Assembly: GCA_958352845.1 (NCBI GenBank)
Contig: CATWQC010000004.1
Span: 68,080-132,079 of the forward strand
Length of the DNA stretch: 64,000 bases
Direction of reading: 5' to 3'
Source of the DNA: an uncultured Collinsella sp.
GTDB lineage: Bacteria; Actinomycetota; Coriobacteriia; Coriobacteriales; Coriobacteriaceae
Made by a program: the position numbers and the translations under genes. This document shows, in pieces, positions 56,599 to 63,999 of this stretch; positions within the stretch are counted from its first letter, which is position 1; each line of letters opens with the position of its first letter. Below the pieces are notes generated by a model. It was not told the origin of the DNA and did no database searches. It saw only the letters and a program-made list of their open reading frames with translations.

Positions 56599-58089
56599 AT
56601 GCAGAACGAGAAATGCAGCAATAAAACCTTACGCGTATGCGGAGCCGGCGGCGTGAGGAAGAACAAGGGCAAATGGCAGGCTGTCGTGACGGTGGCCGAC
56701 GAGATGACCGGGAAGAAGGTCCAGAGGACCAGGAACACCCGCGTGCCCTGCCTGAAGCAGAGCGCGCGGGGAAAGGCGGCGGCGATGCGCGTCCTCGCGG
56801 AATTCAGGTCGGAGGTCGAGCTGGAACTCGCCGAGGCCGAGGAGGCGAGGGCCGCTATCGGCGCCGGGCTTCCCGCCGAACAGCGGGATGACTACGCCGC
56901 GCTGCCGCTTTCCGAGGCGCTCGAGAAGTTCATCGACTTCTGCCTGGAGATGAACAGGATCACCCCGACGACCCGCGACGACTACCACTACAGCGCCCTG
57001 CACATCAAGCGAGACGAGCTGGGTCTGGTCCCCGTGAACGAGGTGACGACCGACGACGTCAACGCGTGGTCGAGGCGCAGGATCGCCCTGGGCACGGCGC
57101 CGGACACGCTCAACAAGTCATTCAAGCTCGGCAAGCGGCTCTACGCCGTCCTGCTGAAGCGCAGCAACGACACGATCGGGAGGAACCCGTTCGACGGCGC
57201 CCTCGCGCCCAGGGTCATCGCCAGGCCCAGGAACGCGCTGCGCTCCGACCTCGTGCCGAAGCTCAACTCGGTGACCTCGATGATGCCGGACTCGACCTTC
57301 AGGCGGACGGTCGTGCTCGCCCTGCACACCGGGATGCGCATCGGCGAGGTCTGCGGCCTGCGCTGGTGTGACGTCGACTTCGAGTCGGGGCTCATCACGG
57401 TCAGGCACTCGGTGGCCTACGTCAAGGACAGGGGCTCCTTCATCAAGGACACCAAGAACCACGACCTGAGGACGATCCCCGTCGACCCGGTGGGCCTGCT
57501 CCCCTTCCTGAAAGAGATCCACGAGATCGATTCGCAGAGGCTCCGGGAGGCATCGGCCCTCGGCCTGCGCGACCTCGCGGACAGCTACGTCGTGTCGCGG
57601 CCGGACGGCTCCTTCGCCACCACCAGTTACATCCGCAGGGCGTTCAAGACGTTCTCGGAGACCAACGGCCTCATGGGCACCAACGACGAGCTGATCACGT
57701 TCCACGGCCTGCGCCACACCTTCGCGACGCAGTGGATCCGCCACGGCGGCGACATCAAGGCGCTGCAGTCGATCTTCGGGCACAAGGACGCCATGGTCAC
57801 GCTCAACGTCTACGCCGACATCGAGCCGATGTCCAAGATCCAGAACATGCTGCGCGTGTTGCCGAGCCTGTGGCGAGGCTACCTCGGCCTGAGGGTGGAC
57901 CCCGGCCCCATGTTCCAGCAGAAGATCCGCGAGGCGATCGAGACGCTCGAGGCGTTCGGCTACGGCATCTCCGAGCCTGACGACCGCAACGTCCTCATCC
58001 GCGACGTTCAGACGATAAGCCGCCTCTACCCCACCGAGTACGCGGCAGTGCTGGGGGCCATCCCGACCGAGGCGACCGTGGTCGAGTAG
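56599..58089 (+). CDS. Site-specific tyrosine recombinase (integrase)
   Basis: 496-aa integrase of the tRNA-targeting island type. N-terminal arm-binding region (about 1-70), SAM-like core-binding domain (about 105-200), and catalytic domain with Arg in HTGMRIGEVCGLRW, HGLRHTF, the second His in FGHKD, and the Tyr in VTLNVYADIE. About 80 residues follow the Tyr, longer than usual. Codon use (many AGG Arg, GGC/GAC) differs from the core genes. The ATG follows TTTAGGAGC. It lies 250 nt from the tRNA fragment, the usual arrangement at an island end. Confidence 0.93.
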   Translation: MQNEKCSNKTLRVCGAGGVRKNKGKWQAVVTVADEMTGKKVQRTRNTRVPCLKQSARGKAAAMRVLAEFRSEVELELAEAEEARAAIGAGLPAEQRDDYAALPLSEALEKFIDFCLEMNRITPTTRDDYHYSALHIKRDELGLVPVNEVTTDDVNAWSRRRIALGTAPDTLNKSFKLGKRLYAVLLKRSNDTIGRNPFDGALAPRVIARPRNALRSDLVPKLNSVTSMMPDSTFRRTVVLALHTGMRIGEVCGLRWCDVDFESGLITVRHSVAYVKDRGSFIKDTKNHDLRTIPVDPVGLLPFLKEIHEIDSQRLREASALGLRDLADSYVVSRPDGSFATTSYIRRAFKTFSETNGLMGTNDELITFHGLRHTFATQWIRHGGDIKALQSIFGHKDAMVTLNVYADIEPMSKIQNMLRVLPSLWRGYLGLRVDPGPMFQQKIREAIETLEAFGYGISEPDDRNVLIRDVQTISRLYPTEYAAVLGAIPTEATVVE

Positions 58090-58188
58090 AGGCTGAGACA
58101 TGCGCTTTCCCAAATCCGTAGCGCAAGTACGGGAATGTGGAATAGCGTTCAGATATATTCTACCCGGTCATCTCGGTGACGCAAATGC

Positions 58189-58230
58189 GGCACGGGTTTC
58201 CGCGAACGCGGATGCCCGTGCCTATCTTTT
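58189..58230 (+). terminator. Terminator after the integrase
   Basis: GGCACGGG (58189-58196) pairs with CCCGTGCC (58215-58222), with CCGCG/CGCGG pairing inside, then TATCTTTTT. Strong stem and T-run. Confidence 0.85.
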
Positions 58231-58261
58231 TATGATTGTGAATACGCCTGCGCGAATGTAG

Positions 58262-58293
58262 ATGAAGCCCCGCGGTTCAGGCCGGGGATTTTC
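58262..58293 (+). other. Hairpin resembling an IS200/IS605 right end
   Basis: GAAGCCCCG-cggttcaggc-CGGGGATTTTC (58265-58293). The pattern GAA-CCCC-...-TT.AG-...-GGGG-A is common at right ends of IS605-type elements, where it also forms the 3' part of the guide-RNA scaffold. No TnpA or TnpB gene is near, so this would be a remnant or a look-alike. Confidence 0.3.
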
Positions 58294-58365
58294 AGCCGCG
58301 CCGCCTGATTTCGAATAAAGGCCTGCAAATGCAGACGGCTTTCGGGGGGCCCGCCGGCACCTCTC

Positions 58366-58821
58366 TCAAAAATGGGAGTATGGCCCGAGGCCGCACCTGT
58401 GCCCCAGCTCCGCCACGAGGGCATCGTTGTCGGTCACCGAGACGATGGCGTCGCCGTCGTAGGGCGCCTCGATGTAGACGCGGTCGAGCGAGTTGGCCGT
58501 CCCCGCCCAGAGCGTCCTGGTGCGCCGGACGCCCCGCACGTGGGCGTAGGGTATCACCGAACGCGTCCCAGCGTACACGACGACGAGGCGGTCGCCGTAG
58601 AGCTCGAGGCGGTTGCTGCGGACGGGAAGGGCGGCCAGGGCCACGAGGGCCGGGACGGGCAGCAGCGCGAGCCAGCCCCATAGGAGCGCGGGACTCGAGC
58701 TCAGGAAACACGCGATACACGCCGCGGATAAACCGCCCGCCACAATCACCATGGCCGCTATGAACCACGGGTCTGTCCTGCCGGGGAACACCCGCTCCGG
58801 CCGCTCGTCCTTCTCACCCAT
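58366..58821 (-). CDS. Membrane protein with a bacterial PH domain (bPH_4, SunI-like)
   Basis: 151-aa protein: short polar N-terminus, two hydrophobic helices (about 19-40 and 45-66), then a soluble domain from about 70 with RLELYGDRLVVVYAGTRSVIPYAHVRGVRRTRTL and ending VTDNDALVAELGHRC. This two-helix-plus-PH layout is that of the bPH_4 family, which includes the sublancin immunity protein SunI. Function here is unknown; immunity is only a possibility. It is the first gene after the integrase and points towards it. Confidence 0.7.
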   Translation of the reverse strand: MGEKDERPERVFPGRTDPWFIAAMVIVAGGLSAACIACFLSSSPALLWGWLALLPVPALVALAALPVRSNRLELYGDRLVVVYAGTRSVIPYAHVRGVRRTRTLWAGTANSLDRVYIEAPYDGDAIVSVTDNDALVAELGHRCGLGPYSHF

Positions 58822-59079
58822 TACGGCCTCCCTCCCGACGCCCTCCCTGGCGGAGCGTGGGGCCGGAGAGTGCCTTGAACCCGTCGCCGACCATCTCGCC
58901 CCCCGTTCCGTGGGCCTTCTGTAGTGGTGTGTACCCCCGACTGTTCGACGGATGTCGTACGATTAAAAGTTTGTCTAACCTTTTAAGACGGGTGCAGCAA
59001 GATCGAGCAGATTGTCCGTGCGAGAGGCTTCCCGCCGCAGCGCCCGGTCTCGGGTTCGATGCATCGACATCCGTCTCAG

Positions 59080-59136
59080 GTGGTATCTCCGCTGCGCGGC
59101 ATTGCAGGGTGCAAAGCCGCGCAGCGGAGATACCAC
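59080..59136. repeat. Solitary long hairpin in the island
   Basis: GTGGTATCTCCGCTGCGCGG and the following C (59080-59100) are exactly complementary to 59116-59136; TTGCA-ggg-TGCAA pairs inside with one unpaired base each side. Total stem 26 bp. Same long-stem design as the pnp and dut elements but with an unrelated, very short centre. Confidence 0.75.
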
Positions 59137-59238
59137 GGAGTACGCCGAGGCTTTGCTCGCGTGGGCTGAAACATATTCCCAATCCGGGAATGCATATATA
59201 TAAGTGCGATCGTTTTGCCGTAGATGGGAAACCCGTCG

Positions 59239-59283
59239 GCCGGGCGGGACCGGAGAGCCGGGCGGGACCGGAGGGCCGGGCGG
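59239..59283 (+). repeat. 18-nt tandem repeat, 2.5 copies
   Basis: GCCGGGCGGGACCGGAGA (59239-59256) is followed by a copy with one change (59257-59274) and a half copy (59275-59283). 18 nt would add six residues per unit if translated, but no convincing gene crosses it. Confidence 0.8.
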
Positions 59284-59333
59284 CGAATGCGAAAGGCCGG
59301 ATGCAGCCGATGCCCTGAATGAGGTCCCAACAC

Positions 59334-59542
59334 ATGGGAGGGGCAGGTGAATCCATCTCTTTGGCCGCTCCCGAGGGCATGGATTTCCCAGCCCTCGCCC
59401 CCGAGGACATCTTGCAGACGATTCGCAGGTCTCCGAGCGGTAGGTACCTGATGGAGCAGAGGGCCGCGCTGGCGTAGTTGCCGCACTTCGACGATATGGA
59501 CGATGACGAGCTCCGCCAATTCGCCGCCCAAGTCAGGCCGTG
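59334..59542 (+). pseudogene. Short gene interrupted by an in-frame TAG
   Basis: From the ATG at 59334 the frame reads through PALAPEDILQTIRRSPSGRY and MEQRAALA to a TAG at 59475-59477, then continues in the same frame with LPHFDDMDDDELRQFAAQVRP to TGA. Amino-acid composition is natural on both sides of the stop, so a nonsense mutation in a ~68-codon gene is the simplest reading. No family recognised. It lies just upstream of another small frame at 59,600. Confidence 0.4.
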
Positions 59543-59599
59543 ATTTTATAGAATTCAGGGAGGACCGCTGTCACGTTCGCCGTTTAAGAAGGTGCCGCT

Positions 59600-59761
59600 T
59601 TGAAATATCTCGTCGAGGATTTCGATGATCCGGCAGATCCCGTCCAAGACTACGCCGAGGCCAAGCAAATCGTCCGAAAAGTACTCGGCTCCCACCCATC
59701 GGTGAGACAAGCTGCCACATGGCCATGGAAGCCTCATTTATTTGCGAAGAACATCGGCTAG
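59600..59761 (+). CDS. Small hypothetical protein (53 aa)
   Basis: TTG start 6 nt after GAAGG; the product begins with KYLVEDFDDPADPVQDYAEA and continues with KQIVRKVLGSHPSVRQ, a natural-looking acidic then basic sequence. Its last 24 nt overlap the opposing gene at 59,738. No family recognised and no partner gene evident; a real gene is possible but not proven. Confidence 0.4.
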   Translation: MKYLVEDFDDPADPVQDYAEAKQIVRKVLGSHPSVRQAATWPWKPHLFAKNIG

Positions 59762-60193
59762 CCGCAGGATTGAAATCATCGACCGATAAGTGAGTTCCAC
59801 CTTTTCGCCCGCAAGCAGTCGTTTCGAGCCAATCTCATCTAGCCCCACAAGCCGAGAAAACAGCGGGCCGCTCATCGTGCCCTCGTCAATTGACTCCCTT
59901 ATGGTCTTCAAAACGTCCGTATCATGAAGCGATGCCGAGCTGTAGGGGGCAACACGAGCGGAACTCTCAATTAACGACGAGACAAAAGGATGGAGATGCT
60001 TTGGACATAGTCCATCAAACACCACATCCCCATTGTCATCCGAGCCGACCAGGCGCCAAGTATAATGATCGACCCAGTCATCTCCGTCATATATGGCGTC
60101 CATGAGCAACTTCCCGTCTAGAGAGAGAAACCTATTTGGACATCGGGGCGCAAGACCGCAATCCATATCGGGCCTGCAGCAGCTCCAACCCAA
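59738..60193 (-). CDS. Hypothetical protein with Cys-rich start and HTH-like end
   Basis: 151-aa frame from an ATG at 60193. The first 25 residues hold several Cys (SCCRPDMDCGLAPRCP), the middle reads YDGDDWVDHYTWRLVGSDDNGD and GLCPKHLHPF, and the C-terminus FSRLVGLDEIGSKRLLAGEK followed by SMISILRLADVL has the spacing of a Cro-type helix-turn-helix, though weak. I do not recognise a family. It might be an island regulator or antitoxin-like protein; no partner is evident. The start is uncertain. Confidence 0.5.
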   Translation of the reverse strand: MGWSCCRPDMDCGLAPRCPNRFLSLDGKLLMDAIYDGDDWVDHYTWRLVGSDDNGDVVFDGLCPKHLHPFVSSLIESSARVAPYSSASLHDTDVLKTIRESIDEGTMSGPLFSRLVGLDEIGSKRLLAGEKVELTYRSMISILRLADVLRK

Positions 60194-60350
60194 CGCACCA
60201 CATAGGTTCCCTTTCGTACATGTGTATCAATCTCCCCGAAATGCCGGAGAATGCAATTCCAGACCCGTTTGTCGGATAGCAATCGACGTATTTTTGTTTT
60301 CCGCTCACAACCTTGTATAGATATATCGTTCCAGCAAAAGAGAAGGTATC

Positions 60351-60620
60351 GTGACTATTTTAGATCTATATGGCCAATTCGAGCCCTCACCATGGCAATT
60401 GTGGCAGCTGGGTTTCTTTTCATTAAAATTTCACTTTGTTAAATCCCTGCCCCTAAGCATTAAACCCGAAGTCCACCGAGTGGGCGAAAGTAAAAGAGGG
60501 TCGAATCCGAAGCAGTTCCCAGACAATTGGCGTCCGGCCAGACACTTCGGTTTGGCCCTTTCTTTCCAGGACTCTATAACAGCAAAGCACCTGCTAGATG
60601 GGCTTTTTGTGGGTGGGTAA
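60351..60620 (+). CDS. Possible small hypothetical protein (89 aa)
   Basis: GTG at 60351 with AGAAGG 5 nt upstream. The product begins with TILDLYGQFEPSPWQLWQLG and continues through FSLKFHFVKSLPL. No family recognised, no strong coding bias, so this remains doubtful. Confidence 0.3.
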   Translation: MTILDLYGQFEPSPWQLWQLGFFSLKFHFVKSLPLSIKPEVHRVGESKRGSNPKQFPDNWRPARHFGLALSFQDSITAKHLLDGLFVGG

Positions 60621-61082
60621 TTGTAACAGCTGATTGAACTGCAACGCGCTGGGGCCAATAGGGCGAGGCAAACTGGCGAGGTGTGTCGTCGCGAGTGCAA
60701 CCGCCACGGTCGACGACGCGGTCGTCCAGCTGCCGCGGCACGGTGCCACCGCTGTGTGTCTGGCCCTCGGCGCGACAGAAGGAGACACTGTTGTGGCCGA
60801 TGGGCTAAGACCGTTGCCGACCAAGTGCCGTTAGCGGCCATTGGCACATGTCAGCCAGACTGATTCTGTGGGTATAGGGTGGCATTTCACTAAGGTCGGA
60901 AACTCCCGCAACCATTGATTGATTTCGACATGTCCGAAATTCATATTACGTATATGGGTAACAATCATTTATAGGATCCCTCAAGTAACCTTAGTAACCG
61001 AACCGGGGCAGAAGGGCCTACAAACAAGCCGCGACGAACAGCTTCTTCCGCATTTCTTTAGGCAAGCGAAAAGAGGGATGGC
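60621..61082. other. Island segment without a credible gene
   Basis: A G+C-rich patch (60,634-60,834) contains a frame reading VVASATATVDDAVVQLPRHG and TEGDTVVADGLRPL, which looks like a fragment of a former gene but has no ribosome-binding site. The rest (to 61,082) is A+T-richer and holds only the leader of the next gene. Confidence 0.4.
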
Positions 61083-61511
61083 ATGACGGCCAAGAGCTAC
61101 GTAAAGATCGTTATTGTTGGCTCTGCACTTTGTCTTGCAATGGTGCTATGTGCATCATTTGCGAGGTATAGGTCCGAGCAGTCGTTCATCGATGGCGCTG
61201 AAAACGGTTTTGGCATAGACGGGATGTATGTCAACGATGGCGCGACCAGGCCGTCTATGGCGATTCTTGCAGGCGAAGACATGGAATGGCAAATCTGTAA
61301 TGACGATGGCTCTTGTCTGAGTGGTCGTTTGGCCGCAACGAGCGACCCGAATTCGTTCGATCTTCTCGACAATGATGGATCGGATTGCGGTTCAGTTCAC
61401 CTGTCGTATGCATCACGAGACGGGATGGACGGCATTCTCTACGTCTCCCACGAGACTGGCGATTTCAAGATGCGCAGGACTAACCGAGTGCCGGCTTTTA
61501 TCGAGGAGTGA
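61083..61511 (+). CDS. Membrane-anchored hypothetical protein
   Basis: 142-aa protein with an N-terminal hydrophobic helix (about 8-27, VKIVIVGSALCLAMVLCASF) that could be a signal anchor, followed by a short, acidic extracellular domain with Cys pairs (ICNDDGSCLSG, SDCGS). The ATG follows AAAGAGGGATGGC. No family recognised. Together with 61,962, 62,792 and 63,694 it makes a series of small membrane proteins in the island. Confidence 0.65.
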   Translation: MTAKSYVKIVIVGSALCLAMVLCASFARYRSEQSFIDGAENGFGIDGMYVNDGATRPSMAILAGEDMEWQICNDDGSCLSGRLAATSDPNSFDLLDNDGSDCGSVHLSYASRDGMDGILYVSHETGDFKMRRTNRVPAFIEE

Positions 61512-61554
61512 GAACTCCCGGCGGTCTGCCGATCAGGCCGCCGGGGTATCGAAC

Positions 61555-61590
61555 CCCGCATTCATCCGTACACACACGGATGAATGCGGG
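61555..61590. repeat. Perfect 15-bp hairpin
   Basis: CCCGCATTCATCCGT (61555-61569) and ACGGATGAATGCGGG (61576-61590) around ACACAC. No T-run; follows the gene ending at 61,511 by 44 nt. Confidence 0.75.
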
Positions 61591-61694
61591 AAGTGTCCGG
61601 ATGAAGTTGATAATCAAGGAAACAATGCCGTTCTGCCTGGGACGGCTTTGGCCTGGACTTTAACTACAACATCGCGATCGACACTTATCAGCTC

Positions 61695-61949
61695 GTGCGA
61701 CGCGCATGGCCAGATCTCGGACGCTGGTGCATGGAGGACCTTCGAGATTTACTGTACATCCAAAACGACGACGCACACCGCGTGCTCGCCGACTGCGAAG
61801 ACGAGTTGGCTGTCTACAATGCGATCAGAAACGGCGTGAAGTCCGGAGAGCTTTCTGTCGAACCGCCGCGCCGTCGCGCGAGCCGACCGGGCAACCCGGG
61901 CAATCTGGTCCTGGCTCTCCCGGTCGTATTCCTACGATATCGCCCCTAG
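61695..61949 (+). CDS. Gene remnant or hypothetical protein (84 aa)
   Basis: The frame is open from about 61,612 without an ATG and reads DGFGLDFNYNIAIDTYQLVR, then RRAWPDLGRWCMEDLRDLL, DDAHRVLADCEDELAVYNAI and a Pro/Arg-rich end. The first part looks like true protein sequence, so this may be the 3' end of a gene whose start is lost. A GTG at 61,695 is the only nearby start. No family recognised. Confidence 0.3.
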   Translation: MRRAWPDLGRWCMEDLRDLLYIQNDDAHRVLADCEDELAVYNAIRNGVKSGELSVEPPRRRASRPGNPGNLVLALPVVFLRYRP

Positions 61950-61961
61950 ATCACCAATGTG

Positions 61962-62201
61962 TCAGATAAAGAATGAGGCAATGGCTATGACCACGCATAC
62001 GGCAGATGCAGCGACTGCGCCTTTTTTCCTCTCCTTTAGTCCGACGAATAGGGTTGCCGTAAAGTAAAGGGCGGAAATGCAGGCTATGGCAAGCAAAACG
62101 AGTTCCTTGGGCGGTTTCAGCAAAAGGTCGCTAGCAAAGAGTAATGCAAGCAGGGCAAAGCCGATTGTGACCAAGTATCTCGATTGATTTTGCGACAGCA
62201 T
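61962..62201 (-). CDS. Small membrane protein, three helices
   Basis: 79-aa protein with hydrophobic helices at about 10-28, 32-52 and 61-79 and a short charged loop LKERKKG. GAAAGG lies upstream of the ATG at 62201. No family recognised. The strand and spacing suggest an independent gene. Confidence 0.6.
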   Translation of the reverse strand: MLSQNQSRYLVTIGFALLALLFASDLLLKPPKELVLLAIACISALYFTATLFVGLKERKKGAVAASAVCVVIAIASFFI

Positions 62202-62435
62202 GGCAACTGCCTTTCAGAACATGCAAGTGAAAAGTCGGTACGATGTCATTGCGGTTGCAAACAAGCCGCCGTCAGGACCGGTTGTCACGAGACCGGCGAT
62301 AACGCATTTTCTCGGTTTCCAGCTCATGACAGACCCCTCTCTCATGGTGAAACGCATACATTATGAGATATGCACATTATCTCGCTAATTAATTTCAATA
62401 TCCATCATCCAGCTAAAGAATACTGACTCACTGGT

Positions 62436-62696
62436 TCAGCGACGATGCGTTTTTACCCTCGCGTTCCCACTCGCCGCGTCGGCGGTCGGAAGGGTCTCCG
62501 TCTCGCAATCAGCGACCTTGTAACCGTATCTGTCGAGCCAGGCGGCAAGCACGTCCCAATCGACGCGCTTCCAGTCGCCGCCCGGCGCGTGCTGCATCAC
62601 GAGGCCTCCGGCGACCATGAGCGCGTGGATATGCCCTCCTTGCAGGCCAGCGATGATCCCGCCGGTGCATACGATGCCAGGTCGCTGTGCCGGCAT
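62436..62696 (-). CDS. Hypothetical frame, possible transposase fragment
   Basis: 86-aa frame reading VCTGGIIAGLQGGHIHALMV and DWKRVDWDVLAAWLDRYGYK. HIHALMVAGGL recalls the HIH...GG motif of Y2-type (IS91-like) transposases, but the match is short and the rest is not recognisable. With no ribosome-binding site seen, it is more likely debris than an active gene. Confidence 0.3.
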   Translation of the reverse strand: MPAQRPGIVCTGGIIAGLQGGHIHALMVAGGLVMQHAPGGDWKRVDWDVLAAWLDRYGYKVADCETETLPTADAASGNARVKTHRR

Positions 62697-62740
62697 GGCG
62701 CAAACGTATTGGCCTTTGTGCCCCTTTTGGCAACTTTAGC

Positions 62741-62771
62741 ATGGCTGTAGGTTAAACCAACCCACAGCCAT
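62741..62771. repeat. Hairpin upstream of the 62,436 frame
   Basis: ATGGCTGT-a-GGTT (62741-62753) pairs with AACC-c-ACAGCCAT (62759-62771) with one symmetrical mismatch. Could be an insertion-element end or an operator. Confidence 0.55.
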
Positions 62772-62791
62772 GAGCACGTTAACGTAGTACT

Positions 62792-63211
62792 ATGCTAATT
62801 ACACGGATAAGGCAGGGGTATTTTTCTTTGGCGAATAAATTTGTATTTTATGGCAAGGGGAGTGGCGTTAAGGTTTTCATCGCTATATCAGTTGCCGTGT
62901 TCGCATTCTCTGCGCTATTTCTAAAAGTGGAGCGTTGCCAAAAAGATAGCGGAGGTGACTATTCACATTTGTGGTTCGTGAGCGGATTGGTGTTGAACGT
63001 TGACAGCTCTGGCGATTTTACCATGTCGGTCGAAAGCGAAGATCCATATAACGACGGGTCTGATCGTCTGACCATTCTGGTTGATTCAGAACATACGCGC
63101 TATGTAAGCGATAGCCCCGTGAGCGTTGGGTCTAAAGTCAAGGTAGGCTATTTTCTCGATTCCCGAAAGAAAAATACGATTCGCTGCTCTTCTGTGGATG
63201 TGTTGGAATAA
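62792..63211 (+). CDS. Single-pass membrane hypothetical protein
   Basis: 139-aa protein; one helix (about 27-45, VKVFIAISVAVFAFSALFL), then a soluble beta-rich domain with an acidic surface (SVESEDPYNDGSDRLTILVD), ending KNTIRCSSVDVLE. Codon use is A+T-richer than the core genome. The ATG at 62792 has no clear ribosome-binding site; a TTG at 62828 is an alternative. A terminator follows 34 nt after the stop. No family recognised. Confidence 0.6.
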   Translation: MLITRIRQGYFSLANKFVFYGKGSGVKVFIAISVAVFAFSALFLKVERCQKDSGGDYSHLWFVSGLVLNVDSSGDFTMSVESEDPYNDGSDRLTILVDSEHTRYVSDSPVSVGSKVKVGYFLDSRKKNTIRCSSVDVLE

Positions 63212-63244
63212 TTTTTGAGTAACTATCAGTAAAAAGCTGCGAGC

Positions 63245-63275
63245 AAAGGCCGCTCCACGTGGGGCGGCCTTTTTG
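63245..63275 (+). terminator. Terminator after the 62,792 gene
   Basis: AAAGGCCGCTCC (63245-63256) pairs with GGGGCGGCCTTT (one G-U) around ACGT, followed by TTT. Confidence 0.9.
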
Positions 63276-63693
63276 GTGGATAGACGTTGCGGAGGATGAT
63301 TGATTGACGTTTTTACTCCGCATGGAAATCGAGTGAGGATTCTGTTCCGCGAGGGGCGTGTTTTGAGGCTCTTGGCGGTACGTAATTCTCGTTCGGCGTC
63401 TTGACGGGACAAAACCCTCGGTTGACTTTTTGAAGCGTCCCTAGAATCAGCTGTTACGATAAAAACGGGGGGGTAACTCCGCGGACACGGCCTAGCGCGC
63501 TGCCATCCAGTGCCGATTCTGCCATACTCGCAATTCGGCGAGGATGAGGAGTATGAATTGATCGGGGCTTATAGGACAAAATGTGTGTCCTATAAGCCCC
63601 AAGGATGACGATTCCAATACGGATGACGACACCAAAACCGGCATCGACGGTTCCATGGACGATTCGGATTCCAAATAGGCCCTGTTAGTTTAT
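63276..63693. other. Island segment without a credible gene, with one perfect hairpin
   Basis: GGGGCTTATAGGACA (63564-63578) and TGTCCTATAAGCCCC (63586-63600) form a 15-bp stem. After it a frame ends DDTKTGIDGSMDDSDSK (stop at 63,677), like the tail of a lost surface protein. A 34-codon TTG frame at 63,300 behind GGAGG is too short to call. Confidence 0.5.
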
Positions 63694-63999
63694 CTACTTC
63701 TTTGCCGGTGTCGTATACGAAACCGCTATACCCGCGGCAATTGCCATGAGACAGCTTGCGACGAGTCCGAACTCATACTTCAAAACGTTTGTTGCGGTCA
63801 GGGCGATAATCAACACGGTCGCAATTTGCAGAATTATCATTATTGCGAAGAGATTGATTCCTTGTTTGGCCGAAGTCGCTGAGTGAGTTTGGCTTTGTTG
63901 ATTCAGGTTGTAGCTGACAACAAAAGCGACCAGTTCGCTTGATACGGGGCCGACTACATAGAAAAAGATTGCGTCAATGAAGCCTATAGTGTTGTAAGT
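63694..63999 (-). CDS. Membrane protein, 5' end outside the window
   Basis: The last 101 codons of a - strand gene: open to the window edge and ending ...AVSYTTPAKK-stop at 63,694. Three hydrophobic stretches are visible: FIDAIFFYVVGPVSSELVAF, FAIMIILQIATVLIIAL and LVASCLMAIAAGIAV, with a polar loop of about 20 residues (NLNQQSQTHSATSAKQG) between the first two. No family recognised from this part. Its start and length need sequence beyond 64,000. Confidence 0.65.
   Translation of the reverse strand, partial: TYNTIGFIDAIFFYVVGPVSSELVAFVVSYNLNQQSQTHSATSAKQGINLFAIMIILQIATVLIIALTATNVLKYEFGLVASCLMAIAAGIAVSYTTPAKK

Larger units (their letters stand above)
58822..59333. other. Gene-poor island segment
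   Basis: Long frames on both strands overlap one another, are rich in Arg/Pro/Ala and cross the hairpin and tandem repeat listed separately, so I do not accept them as genes. Apart from those two repeats I see no feature. Confidence 0.5.

Noticed and set aside
58814..59410. 198-aa - strand frame in the island, and the 153-aa + strand frame opposite it
   Set aside because: The two overlap, cross the 18-nt tandem repeat and a hairpin, have low-complexity Pro/Arg/Ala sequence and no ribosome-binding site.
63492..63674. 60-aa - strand frame reading MESESSMEPSM at its start
   Set aside because: It is the complement of an Asp/Ser/Thr-rich + strand tail and contains the 63,564 hairpin; no ribosome-binding site.
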